Below, in pieces: positions 47,319 through 57,764 of a stretch of DNA of 64,000 bases. The DNA is from an uncultured Flavobacteriales bacterium (GTDB lineage: Bacteria; Bacteroidota; Bacteroidia; Flavobacteriales_G; Salibacteraceae). The stretch covers positions 124,001 through 188,000 of the forward strand of contig CALSRO010000008.1 of assembly GCA_943788775.1 (NCBI GenBank), written 5' to 3'. The position numbers and the translations under genes are program-made. Within the stretch, counting starts at the first letter, position 1; each line of letters starts with the position of its first letter. The notes below the pieces were generated by a model, which was not told the DNA's origin, ran no database searches, and saw nothing but the letters and a program-made list of their open reading frames with translations.

Positions 47319-47726
47319 ATGGAACAAAAAGAATTTATAGAGACTCTATTGGAAATTGCTTTTGCAGCTATGGTATGTGATGGCGATATAGCTCCCGAGG
47401 AGCAACAATATCTACGTGATATAGAAAAGGGTGACTTTTATCTGAAGGAATTCGACATGTCCAAGAAGCTGGATAAACTGAACTCCGATTGGGAATTGCA
47501 CGGGTTAAACCTTTGTGAGAGGATACTTAATTCCACCTACAAGCTCGACCTTTCTGAGGATCAGAAAATTGTCATAATGGATTTTGCAATCGGAATAGTA
47601 AGGTCAGATAGCGTTATGCAGCAAAGCGAGATTGAATTCGTAAATACTCTGATGCGCAATATCAAAATCTCTGTTGATATAGTTGAAATGAGGTATGGAA
47701 ACTGGTCGATTATTTCGCAGGCTTAG
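47319..47726 (+). CDS. TerB-like protein
   Basis: A 135-aa helical protein with the TerB-family start: acidic patch and metal-site-like FAAMVCDGDIAPEEQQYL. TerB domains are small helical modules tied to tellurite, phage-inhibition and stress clusters, often next to J domains. Here no other ter genes occur. It is the last gene of the Hsp70 operon, and its start is 2 bp after the kinase-AAA+ stop. It is probably an adaptor. Confidence 0.65.
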   Translation: MEQKEFIETLLEIAFAAMVCDGDIAPEEQQYLRDIEKGDFYLKEFDMSKKLDKLNSDWELHGLNLCERILNSTYKLDLSEDQKIVIMDFAIGIVRSDSVMQQSEIEFVNTLMRNIKISVDIVEMRYGNWSIISQA

Positions 47727-47739
47727 AATGTCATTATCT

Positions 47740-48102
47740 TTATTTGAACTTGTATCCTGCAGGAGTTTTTCTGCTTGTTCGTTTCTGATAAGGACATAGG
47801 TATAGAGTAGCATGATGTTGACCATTCTTCATGATTGCATACCTGTCTATAATGTCTGCTTCGATGTTATCAGCTCCTGTTGAGCCTTGTCGTTCGAATG
47901 ATAATTCAGTACCATCTGTGAAGGTTAACCTAGTAAGATATTTGTGAGGGCCTAACATACCTTTACAGGGTATTGGATTACTCACATCTGTGCCAAAATC
48001 ACCAAATCCGCTAGGAAATTCATCAGTTTTTCTTGCTGTTTTCGCAGAAGATCTTTTGATTTCCCACCAAGCTTGAATTAAGTAAAGAATCACTTTTAAC
48101 AT
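47740..48102 (-). CDS. Hypothetical protein
   Basis: A 120-aa protein beginning with a hydrophobic helix (MLKVILYLIQAWWEIKRSS) and carrying a small beta-rich domain (YLTRLTFTDGTELSFERQGSTG). No family recognised. It is convergent with the Hsp70 operon, 13 bp from its end. Confidence 0.5.
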   Translation of the reverse strand: MLKVILYLIQAWWEIKRSSAKTARKTDEFPSGFGDFGTDVSNPIPCKGMLGPHKYLTRLTFTDGTELSFERQGSTGADNIEADIIDRYAIMKNGQHHATLYLCPYQKRTSRKTPAGYKFK

Positions 48103-48562
48103 TGTTTTGATTTTTCTCTGCCTATTTGATATAAATATAAAATATTACAAGAAGAACCTCAGGTTTTAGTGCGTGCTCTAGCTACAACTCTAGCAGCTGC
48201 ATAATTGCCCGCAAGAAGTAAATAATGGGGTCTGGCTAGAAATATTTAATCTAGCTAAAGATTGATTTTCAAGAATATGAATACACTAGAGATCGACAAT
48301 TTGACCGGCCCCATGTCTCAGGTGATGCACAATTTTTTGTTTCCGTGGTTGTGATTCACTCCTTCATCGTCTGATGAGAAGATCATTTAAATCCAACCCT
48401 CAATTCCCAAACAATTTTTACTTTCGTTAAAATATTGCATCAAGAAGGAGTTTACTCCGCCAACCGATCTTATAACCTAAGGCACGGTGGTAAAACGATG
48501 TGAGGCGACCGCCTAAAAACAACTCAGGTCACTCCCAAATTCTTGATGCATGAAACAAATTA
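48103..48562. other. Intergenic region without recognisable gene
   Basis: About 460 bp with no good frame. There are some short pyrimidine/purine-rich runs, but no convincing terminator hairpin, promoter box or repeat was seen. It probably holds the promoter for the gene at 48563. Confidence 0.6.
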
Positions 48563-49138
48563 ATGATCATGCAAAACAAACTTCACACAATTAGCGGGCT
48601 TTCTGGAGATACTCCATTTTCTTTAGAATGTTCTTTTTTGACTAGCACTCACCCTTCTATCAATCTTTTGGATTTCAGCCAGCGCTATATGCCTGATAAT
48701 TCAAAGCCAATCCTTGTAAGGTTTCTCCACAATAGTTTTAACTCGATTATAGACTGTTCAATGTTCAGAGCCTGCAAAATATTCAGTATCAAGAATAAAG
48801 GTGATTTAGGACAGATTTATGTAGTAACAGGCAATTCAAATTTTTCCATTGCTACGCAACAGAAACACCTGCTTGTTGTACCCTCTTCTTATCCAAGGTT
48901 TTTTAACGAGACATCTAGTTTACAGTTCGATGTGCATTGTTTTAACCCTTACAAACAATGCACTGCAAATGAACTTATTGATGCTTACAATAAGGATCTC
49001 CATAAACATGGCTTCGTCTCTACTCGAATAGCATTTAAGCTGCTTCTTAATGAAGCTTTTGTGTTCTCTAAACTAGATCTTTCATCTGTTTTTGATGTAG
49101 ATGATTCTGGTTTTATAACACCAAGGAAAAACGACTGA
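48563..49138 (+). CDS. Hypothetical protein
   Basis: A 191-aa intact frame of unknown family (MQNKLHTISGLSGDTPFSLE may be the true start at 48569). It has no signal peptide and mixed alpha/beta character, with GQIYVVTGNSNFSIATQ in the middle. It precedes the BspA mosaic on the same strand. Confidence 0.5.
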   Translation: MIMQNKLHTISGLSGDTPFSLECSFLTSTHPSINLLDFSQRYMPDNSKPILVRFLHNSFNSIIDCSMFRACKIFSIKNKGDLGQIYVVTGNSNFSIATQQKHLLVVPSSYPRFFNETSSLQFDVHCFNPYKQCTANELIDAYNKDLHKHGFVSTRIAFKLLLNEAFVFSKLDLSSVFDVDDSGFITPRKND

Positions 49139-49182
49139 AATCATGCTTAATGAAAATGGTAACGGCTTAATATTTTCAAACC

Positions 49183-50647
49183 ATGAATGAGTCAATTAGT
49201 CTTCAAAATCATGATGGAATCCTTATTGAAGGAAAAATCACAAAACTGGAGAAATGGGAATTGGAAGTGGAAATCACTAAGCCTTTTCGTAATTGGCGAA
49301 ATAGCTATAAAATGGACGAAGTTGAAATTAGGCAAGGCTGCCTAATGGTTAACGAATACGAGGAGACAGGACGATGGTTATTGGAGCAGTCATTCAACGC
49401 ATTAAGCGCACTTGACCAACGATTTGAAGCTTATTTGTCAATGTACGAGCGAAAGCTTCAGCAAATAGATGCTATCCAAAAAATTCCCGACCAAGCAGTT
49501 AGAAGTCGATTGACTTCGAAAATAGATAATGGATACGGAAGGATAGAGTTGCATCAAATGGGGCCTTATAACGTGATTTTCGATGCATTTATCAAGACTG
49601 GAAAAATCATTTATCGCATTAAAGGCATGAAATTCAATAACGAGACATTAAGAGCTGCTGTAAAGGAGTGGCGAAAAGATGAAAGTAAAGCAGAAAAGGA
49701 GTATGGCCACATCTCTGATTGGGGACACCTCTGAAGTGACGGATATGTGTCGGATGTTCCAATATGTTGAGTCCTTCAACCAGCCCTTAGAGAAATGGGA
49801 TGTAAGTAATGTGACGGATATGTCTGGGATGTTCTTACGAGCAACATCCTTCAACCAACCCTTAGAAAAATGGGATGTAAGTAAGGTAATGCATATGTCG
49901 TGGATGTTCTCTGGAGCAGAATCCTTCAATCAACCCTTGGAGAAATGGGACACATCGGAGGTGAGGATTATGAGAGGCATGTTCAGTTACGCAAAATCCT
50001 TCAATCAGCCCATTAGAGAAATGGGGATGTGAGTCAGGTGAATCAATATGTCGAATATGTTTGAAGGCGCATCAGAATTTAATCAGCCGTTAGAAAAATG
50101 GGATGTAAGTAAGGTGACGGATATGAAGGATATGTTCATTGAAACTGTAATAATGGAAGAGAAACAAATTGAATTTGTAGCCACCGATGGAGTAATGGTA
50201 AAAGGAAGAATTACAAACCTTCAAGAGTGGTTTATTGAAGTAGCAATTTTAGAACCTTATGTGGGATGGACAGAACATTTGTCATGTAATGGGCCCGGTA
50301 GAAAGAATCCTTCCAATTTTATATCAAGAGCTGAGGATCTCAGTGTTACGCTCCTTAGCAACTTATATAACAAAATGAAAAATTTTGATGAGTCGCTGCC
50401 AGAATATGTTGAGCGCTACAAACTGCTATTAGAAGAAAAAGAAGCATTAAAGTATATAGATGACGATGAGATAAGAGATAGTATAGACAGTAAAGTTTCC
50501 GACTCCTATTTACCACTTGGAATAACTTTTTTAGATAAGGAGAAGTTTTTGAAGACAATCGAGGATTTTATTGCAACGGGTAAAAAGACTTATATGCCTC
50601 TCTATTCCTTAGATAATCCATTTTGGTCTGTCAATACAGCTTATTGA
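49183..50647 (+). CDS. Mosaic protein: small domain A - BspA-like repeats - domain A' (frameshifted)
   Basis: Domain A (49183-49626, DGILIEGKITKLEKWELEVE) runs in frame into a BspA-like start at 49627 (MKFNNETLRAAVKEW ... YGHISDWDTSEVTDM). About five 25-residue DUF285 repeats of the type SFNQPLEKWDVS follow, and then, after FIETVI, domain A' (50153-50647, MEEKQIEFVATDGVMVKGRI), a paralogue of domain A. Removing one G near 49725 and three extra bases between ~50010 and 50045 restores one frame of ~487 aa. Domain A' may instead be a separate gene starting at 50153. There is no signal peptide, which is odd for BspA-type repeats. Confidence 0.6.
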
Positions 50648-50755
50648 AACCTTAATACTTCCGATTAAGAGAATAAAAAGTAATGGATTATTCTTGTTAC
50701 AGACTTTTTACGTGTAGGTTCATATAGTTGACTAATCACAATCAATAGTAAAGAC

Positions 50756-51941
50756 ATGAAATTCAACAACGAAACATTAAGAGCTGCTGTAAAGGAGTGG
50801 TTAGATGATGAAAGTAAAGCAGAAAAGAAATATGGACACATCTCTGATTGGGATACCTCTGAAGTAACGGACATGTCAGAAATGTTTGCTAGAGCAGAAT
50901 CCTTCAATCACCCCCTTGAGAAATGGGACGTGAGTCAGGTGACGGATATGTCTATGATGTTCTATAAAGCAGAATCCTTCAATCAACCGCTGGAGAAATG
51001 GGATGTGAGTCAGGTGACGGATATGCCCAAATGTTCTGAGAGCAACATCCTTCAGCCAACCCTTGGAAAGCTGGGATGTGAGTGAGGTGACAGATATGTC
51101 AGAATGTTTGCTAGAGCCGATCCTTCAACCAGCCATTAGAGAAATGGGATATAGTTAATGTGACGGATATGAGTTATATGTTCGATAATGCCAAATCTTT
51201 CAACCAACCCCTGGAGAAATGGGATGTAAGTCAGGTGACGGATATGTCATCATGTTCATAAAGCAAATCCTTCAACCAACCCTTGGAGAAATGGGATGTG
51301 AGTCAGGTGACGAGATATGTCGAGGATGTTCTATGAAGCAGAATCCTTCAACCAACCACTAGAGAAATGGGATGTGAGTCAGGTGACGGATATGAGGGAG
51401 ATGTTCTATGCAGCAAATCCTTCAACCAATCCCTTGAAAAATGGGATGTGAGTCAAGTAACAGAGATGACTGGTATGTTCATGGAGCAACATCCTTCAAC
51501 CAACCACTAGAGAAATGGGATGTGAGTCAGGTGACGATATGATCTGCATGTTCTCTGAGAGCAGAATCCTTCAACCAACCCCTTGAGAAATGGGATGTGA
51601 GTCAGGTGACGAATATGTCTTCGATGTTTGATAATGCATTGAAATTCAATCAGGACATTGAAAGTTGGGATGTAAGTAAGGTGACGGATAAGGCAGGTAT
51701 GTTTAATATAATAAGAGGAAAAAACAAGTCCAACGACTACACAATCTTTATACCTGAAGAAACAGGGGGTGTTGCAAATGGCCACTATGAAATATGGGAC
51801 AGAGACTCCGAAGGGTCTGAGTTTTACGAGGAAGGCCAATTAGTATTTGAAGACAACGAATTAATAGATTATGATGGTACAGCTGTGCTGTCTGAATCAA
51901 TCATAAACGAAATAGGGAAAGTAAGGAACATAACATTATGA
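50756..51941 (+). CDS. BspA-like (DUF285) repeat protein, several frameshifts
   Basis: It starts as the first BspA unit does (MKFNNETLRAAVKEWLDDES ... HISDWDTSEVTDM), with about eleven 75-bp units encoding SFNQPLEKWDVSQVTDM-MF. After ~51680 a unique C-terminal end follows (YTIFIPEETGGVANGHYEIW). The frame is lost repeatedly between 51030 and 51600 by missing or extra single bases, mostly inside short A, T or G runs (e.g. TCAGAATG where other units have TCAGAAATG). This is expected if unpolished reads were used across repeats. Its stop overlaps the next ATG (ATGA). It is leucine-rich-like and probably a protein-binding surface; it has no signal peptide. Confidence 0.65.
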
Positions 51942-53420
51942 TTTCTAGGCTTTCTAAATCAACATTTATCCGTGGACTTCAATGCGAGAAGTCATTGTAT
52001 CTCTACAAGCATCATTATAGATTAAAAGATCCTACACCTTCCTCACTTCAAGCGGTATTCGACCAAGGAACTAATATTGGGATATTAGCACAACAGTTAT
52101 TTCCTGATGGTGCTGATGCTTCTCCCGAAAATCATTTTAAAATGGTTGAATCAGTTGGGAAAACACTGGATTTATCAATAAAGGAGAAAACATTATCTAT
52201 GAGGCTACTTTTCTTTACAACGATGTCCTTGCCGCTTTAGATATCTTAGTAAAAGATCATAAGGGTTGGAAAGCGTATGAAGTAAAAAGTTCTACTAAGG
52301 TCTCCGATACCTATATTAAGGACGCTGCAATCCAATATTATACGATTACAAATTCTGGCATTGATCTGAAGGATATATCGATAGTTCATATTAACAATCA
52401 ATACACAAAAGATGGAGAATTAGATATACATCAATTGTTCACCATTGAATCTGTGTACGATCAAGTTTTAGAGTTTATCCCCCGAATCCCAAACGAGGTT
52501 AGCAGACTTAAAAGTGTCATTGAGAATCCTGAAGTCCACAAATAGAAATTGGTCCTCATTGCTCTGATCCTTACGATTGTGACTTTATCGGAACATGTTG
52601 GAAACACATCCCTGATTATTCGGTTTTCGATATTTCGAGACTTAACAAAGACAGGAAGTTTGAATTATACAATCAAGGTGTGATTACATTAGATCAGGTT
52701 GATCTTGGTCAAACAGTCTCTGAGTCCAAACCAAGTATTACAAGTTCAATCTGAAATAAATGGAACTACTCACATCGAAAAGAATGAATTAAGAAGCTTC
52801 ATAAAAGGAATAAGCTACCCTTTATATTTCTTAGACTTTGAGACTATTGGTCCTGCGGTTCCCGCTTATGACGGAAGTCGACCATATCAACAATTGGTGT
52901 TTCAGTACTCACTCCACGTTCAAGAAACTCCAACATCATCAATTAGAACATCAGAGAATACCTCGCGGAGCCGACTGAAGATCCCAGAATTGGATTCATA
53001 GAACAACTCATTCAGGATTGTGGTACCAGTGGAGATATATTAGTCTATAACATAGGCTTTGAGAGAGGGAAACTCAATGATTTAAAAGAATTATTCCCTG
53101 GATATTCAAATGAGTTGGGAGGAATTATAGATCGTCTTAAAGATCTCATGATTCCATTTCAACAGAGGTGGTACTATACTCCACAAATGAGAGGGAGTTA
53201 CTCAATCAAGGCCGTCTTGCCTGCATTGGTTCCTGGACTTTCATATAACGACCTTGAAATAAAAGAAGGTGGTTCCGCGTCCAATACATTTCTTTCAATG
53301 GTGAATGGGACATTTGAGGGAGACTTGCAAGAAACGAGAAGACAACTCTTGGAATATTGTAAGATGGACACCTTTGCTATGGTCAAAATACTTGAGGCAA
53401 TTCAAAAGGTATTAGACTGA
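51938..53420 (+). CDS. DUF2779 nuclease: Cas4-like domain plus DEDD exonuclease (frameshifted)
   Basis: Segments in three frames add up to one DUF2779 protein of ~490 aa. The N-terminal part resembles Cas4/PD-(D/E)XK: GLQCEKSLYL, then YNDVLAALDILVKD and AYEVKSS (D ... E-x-K). A cysteine cluster follows (CSDPYDCDFIGTC), suiting a 4Fe-4S site together with the first Cys. The C-terminal part is DnaQ-like: YFLDFETIGPA as ExoI motif, VYNIGFERGKLNDL, and YCKMDTFAMVKI as the last Asp. Breaks lie near 52175, 52540, 52715, 52950 and 52975-53110. All catalytic residues are kept. It probably processes DNA or RNA ends in defence. It is translationally coupled to the BspA-like gene. Confidence 0.7.
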
Positions 53421-53437
53421 TTCTTATGAGTAAAACG

Positions 53438-53684
53438 ATTACCGTCATTTCCGCTGCTCTTTTTAACTTCTCCTTCAACCTATTTTTCAAAAACGTCTTG
53501 CGCTCTAGGAGAACTTTTTTCTCATCAATCAAGTCTCTAATATTTCGTTCAGCCGACTCCTTTTTGCCAAAACAGTTTGTTAACATTTCGATCTAAAATC
53601 CTCACCTTAGATTCTTCGATTGTCCTAGCCTTGGCATTGTTCAAGCTCTGCACATCAAGGCTCTCATTAATTTGAGTGTTTTTG
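53438..53684 (-). pseudogene. Second, damaged copy of the coiled-coil gene
   Basis: This segment is about 90-95% identical by eye to 35228-35475 and in the same orientation (KESAERNIRDLIDEKKVLLE). One extra T near 53570 shifts the frame, the 5' third of the gene is missing, and the last codons differ. The homology ends at TTAATTTGAGTG, right before the recombinase remnant. Confidence 0.8.
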
Positions 53685-53754
53685 AGTCAAAAAGCACTAA
53701 AAATGGTTGAAAAAGGTGGTGAAAATGGTGCGTTTTAGGTTGAAATGAGTTTAC

Positions 53755-53958
53755 CTAAACCTGAGGCATATCTTCCTCGGTTAATTCAGCCACCTCAGAG
53801 CCTCTTAAATAGATTAAGGAGACCTTCAGGCTTGAATGACCCATCACCTTCTGTAGCTTCACTAATGAGCCTGTACGCCTATAGGTTTCTATAGCCCCTG
53901 AGTGCCTGAAAGAGTACAGAGTCTGATTGGTGTCAATCAGCTTAGATTGCGTATACCG
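53755..53958 (-). pseudogene. Tyrosine recombinase C-terminal remnant
   Basis: On the minus strand the frame reads TLYSFRHSGAIETYRRTG, KLQKVMGHSSLKVSLIYL and ends AELTEEDMPQV. SFRHSG (box II H-x-x-R region), GHSS and the Tyr in IYL are the C-terminal catalytic motifs of phage-type integrases. Upstream of YTQSKLID a stop codon occurs and the N-terminal and core-binding domains are absent. Only ~65 codons remain. It supports an integrative element here. Confidence 0.75.
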
Positions 53959-54385
53959 TTAGCAACAAAACAGCTCTTTTGGTTTTTTCAGCGTTGGCTT
54001 TCGTGTAGGTAAAAACTAAATGTGCTTGATAGTGCGGTGGGCTTTTACTTTTTTTCAATGGCACAACGGTTTAGCTAAGAAACGTGGGGATTTCGAGGTA
54101 CATTTCTGTCCGCCCGTGACGAACTAAACTACGAAGTTCTATGCTTGCTTTCAGTACGTTTCTCCCCATGTTTTCTTAGGTTTTGTTGTGCTTTCGTGCT
54201 TTTATTTTCTTTTCGTTTTTATTCTCATTTTCAATGTCCACTTGTGCGGTGGGGCATTTTTTAAAATTTCTCTTTTCACGGGCAGGGACTTGAAAGCTCT
54301 TTTGCAGGTTTTGGCTGTGCGTTGGCATTGAGCGACCTGCAAATGTGCTTGAAAGTGTGAGGGGGAGGCTAGACTGATTAAACGA
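53959..54385. other. Non-coding region with short repeated motifs
   Basis: No gene is visible. It begins with ACCGTTAGCAAC and holds three related T-rich motifs: GTGCTTGATAGTGCGGTGGG (near 54019), CTTGTGCGGTGGGGC (near 54241) and GTGCTTGAAAGTGTGAGGG (near 54348). Several GC-rich stretches alternate with T runs. It may be the decayed end of a mobile element between the recombinase remnant and the defence operon. Confidence 0.5.
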
Positions 54386-57300
54386 CTAATCCTCCTCCTC
54401 AAAATTCAACCCTAGCTGCTTAGCTGCTTCTTTGGCTGACTTATATTGTTGTTTACTGTCATCAATTGGATTTCCAGTACTGGCTATTATTTTAAAATTT
54501 ACTTCTATGTCTATCTTGTTGCCGTTCATGGCAAATGGTGTTATGAAATAGTTGAATAGCTCTGTGTATCGCTCCAATGGAACATGCCCTGACTCACCGT
54601 GATTGACTTGAACTGCTTCGAGCCTGAACTGGATTCTTCCGACCTTGTGAAACTGCCGAAATGAGGTTCGACAGGAGCGTTCGTTGACTCCTGGTAAAAC
54701 TGAGCTGTCGCGCCCATTATTTGCGGCAGTATTGAGTTGTCCGAGCTAATGGGTGCTGTGGAGCTGGTTTAAGGCTTTTGTCTACCAGCCAATACGTAAT
54801 GTCATTGACATCAAAGAAAGGTACCGGTTCTTGAAAAAAGAATCTCGTGTAATTCGTGCCATCGCCCGTAGCAATGCAATACTCGCCATTGGTGCAATAT
54901 TTTTGAATGCTTTTTGCTACCGCTTCAGGACCAGTAATCATCGGTTTATCGTCAAAGCGAAGAAAGGCTTCATACACGTCTTTGGCTTTGATTGCATTTT
55001 CAGTAGTAGGAAGCAAGTTGTTATTCTTCAATGTGCTCAGCCCGACAGATTCTAAAAGCCATTCCTCCTCTTTTAAGTGCATCCAATAATGTTGGTATTT
55101 ATCTGTGTATCGATACTGTCTCTAAATTGTCTGACTTGAAGCACGTCTGTTCCGTTTTTCACTGAGAACTTTGTAACGATGGAATACGCAGCAACAAGTG
55201 ATGATTCCGAACTCTTTGAAGCATCGTCCAGTCTTTTCCTCAGGTCCGTTTTTTGCTCTTGCTCCAGCTGATTGTTGTATTCGGTGTTGATTTTTTGACA
55301 TGCCAAATACTCTCTTACGTCGGATTGCAACTTTCCCGATTCCGAGTTCCGAGCAAACCAAGAACAGCATGGTATTTCTATAAATGCGTTCACTGTTCCC
55401 TTTTTTGGTGGCTATTTTCTCAATGAGTGGAAGCGTTTTGCCGTTTAAGTCCATTTGGGTTTGCCAAGTGATCCGGACTCAAGATCAAAAGTGTTGGCTT
55501 TAATTGCTCCGGTATATCTTCTGCTGGGTTTACCAAGCACGTTGAACCCGTTGACATTCCTGCTCTTTTGATGCAGGCGATTGCAATGATTTCCGCTGTT
55601 AATGTCCTCAGTTTTTACATCTCCTCTTTGCCTGATTGATGAGGATGTTGATGTTTGGCTTGGTGTGAAACCAATACCGTTTACCAGCAGCTGGAGGACT
55701 GTGCATAATAGAGGTAGTAGGCATTGCTCTCTAATTCATCCAGTGCGCCATTTACGCTGTTGTGATTAAAGCCGTGTGGTACCAGTAGATTCAACTTTAG
55801 CTCAGCTACTGAAATACCCTTTATTGGTTCCTTCTGTTCCGAATGAGTTCATCAGATATGACTGAGGCATATGGCTTGGGTCAAATACCAATCGCCATAT
55901 TCCTTTTTATTGCCGTCTATTTTGAATGCATTGGATGAAGATCCTGCTGCATCTGCTGAGATTACCGAGTCATAGCCATTGCCATATAGTTTCTTCAACT
56001 GGCCTGATAGTGCATCTAGGTTGGCAAAGTTCACGACACCTGTATGGATCATGGCATTGCCTCCAGGTAGCGACTGTTGCCGTTTCCACAAGTCACTTAC
56101 TATGGCGGCCAATAGTCGCAAAACTCCTCTTGTTCGCTGGAAATCATGATGGCTTGCCCATCTCACTCTAAAGGCATCAATTAGCTCTGGATGAAAAGGG
56201 TAGGACTTTAATTATCTTTTGCTTGTATTCAGACTTATTGGCGTTTGGTAGGTAGTTCCGACCAGTACTGCTTGATACATCGACATGTATTGATCCGCTA
56301 TTGACTCTATCGTTTTTGTCGTCGCCAATATCCTCGAATAGCCTTCTTCTGATCACTTCATATATTTCTTCATCCGCCACAGGTTGTGTGTCGGCACCAA
56401 CACGGCTAACTCTCTTTTGCAAAGAGCTTAAAATAGCTTGCGCCTCGGGAGTGTTACCCACTTCTTGAACACTTGCAGGTAGGGTAATTACAGCTACACA
56501 GTTGTTGGTGCCGGACACAGCTTCTGTTAGCTCCTGCATGAAGCTAATCGTCTGGTCTGCCAAGCTGCTGTTACCTGCTTTTCGTGCAGATGCCTTCACG
56601 CAATAATCTGCTAACTCATCTATCAAGATCAAGGCAGGTTTACATTGTGCTAATACCTGCTTGAATAGACCCGCTGGAGCAATGAGACCTTCATCATTCT
56701 TGCGAATAATCTCATACGCTTCTTTTCCCCCTAATTGATACGCCAGTTCGCCCCAAATGGTCTGAATGTGCACCCCTTCTTCTGCTAATTCGTCCATTAG
56801 CTGCATCGTTAGTGGTATTGGTGAAAACAGCAATGTTGGCGCTGTCAAATTCAGGTGCTCCTGTATAAGCCTAATAGGTCTTTAGTGTAATTGGATTTGA
56901 TGCGCATTTTTTCCCCATTTGCTCAGGTGGTATAGGGAAATGAGCGTATGCGTTTTACCTCCACCAAATCCTGTTTGCAATGAAATGACACGGTTTTCTG
57001 CATCTTCTTTGCCATTCAAGCCCTTCAATACGGTTTTAGCTACGTTTTTGAGTCCCGCGGTGAAAAAGGTTTTAGAAAAGAATACTCCGGGATTGCTGTA
57101 AATCTCCCGACCGTTTCCTAAAGCCACCTCCGCGAGGTTGGCCGCAAAGACCGATTCATCCAATCGCCCTTGTTTGATGTCCATGTGCGGACTAACTACT
57201 CTGAACCAAGGAATCAATGCACCGCGTTCTATGGGTGCTACATCTTCTGCAGCTACTTTTTGGGTGGTTGGTTCATCTTCCTTCGCTTCTTGGAGTGTCG

Positions 57301-57750
57301 CTAGGGCTTCTTCCAGTTCATCCATTTGAATGGCTCTGGCAATGCTCTTCATGTTGATGAAGGCCTCGGCAAACTCGTCATCCGTTATGTCCTGAAAATG
57401 AGCCAACTTATTCCTCGACTATCATAGATAGTTTCCAAGCGTGTTGCCAGTTTGTTGGTGAATCTTTTTGCCAAAGTCGGCACGCAACAGATCCTTGTAC
57501 TTCTTAATGCGAAGCTTTTGAGGTACGGGTAGTCGATCAAAGACTCCGGTTCTGATCCAGAACCTGATTTCAATCCCTGATTCCAGTTGTCTTGACCTGC
57601 TGTGGGTACGAGTGCTTCTACAAATCCATGCAGGCCATTTGTCCCCTGCTTTTTGGCTTAACAGTGAGTTCTGCCACTATATAAGGCCGAAAGGCTTCAA
57701 TGAATAAGTCCAAATGCTTTAAATAAATTGTCTTGTTGTATCTGTTTCAT
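54386..57750 (-). CDS. DUF499 AAA-like ATPase (many frameshifts)
   Basis: The start ATG at 57750 is 14 bp after the methylase stop. Pieces in different frames give a DUF499 protein: Walker A in TGFGGGKTHTLISLYHL (about 56950), Walker B in ALILIDELADYC (about 56600), RRRLFEDIGDD and, at the very end, KIDIEVNFKIIA ... LGLNFEEED. The full length of ~1110 aa is usual. At least eight indels occur. The motif residues are all intact, so the gene may in reality be whole. DUF499 proteins are ATPases that accompany DUF1156 methylases and helicases in defence islands. It is the last gene of the operon. Confidence 0.75.
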
Positions 57751-57764
57751 TATTCAATACTTTG

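Noticed and set aside
47319..47726. Tellurite resistance operon
   Set aside because: Only a TerB-like domain is seen; no TerC, TerD or TerA genes are present.
49735..51700. Regular 75-bp repeats that could be taken for a CRISPR array
   Set aside because: The units have no distinct spacers; they translate as 25-residue BspA-like DUF285 repeats.
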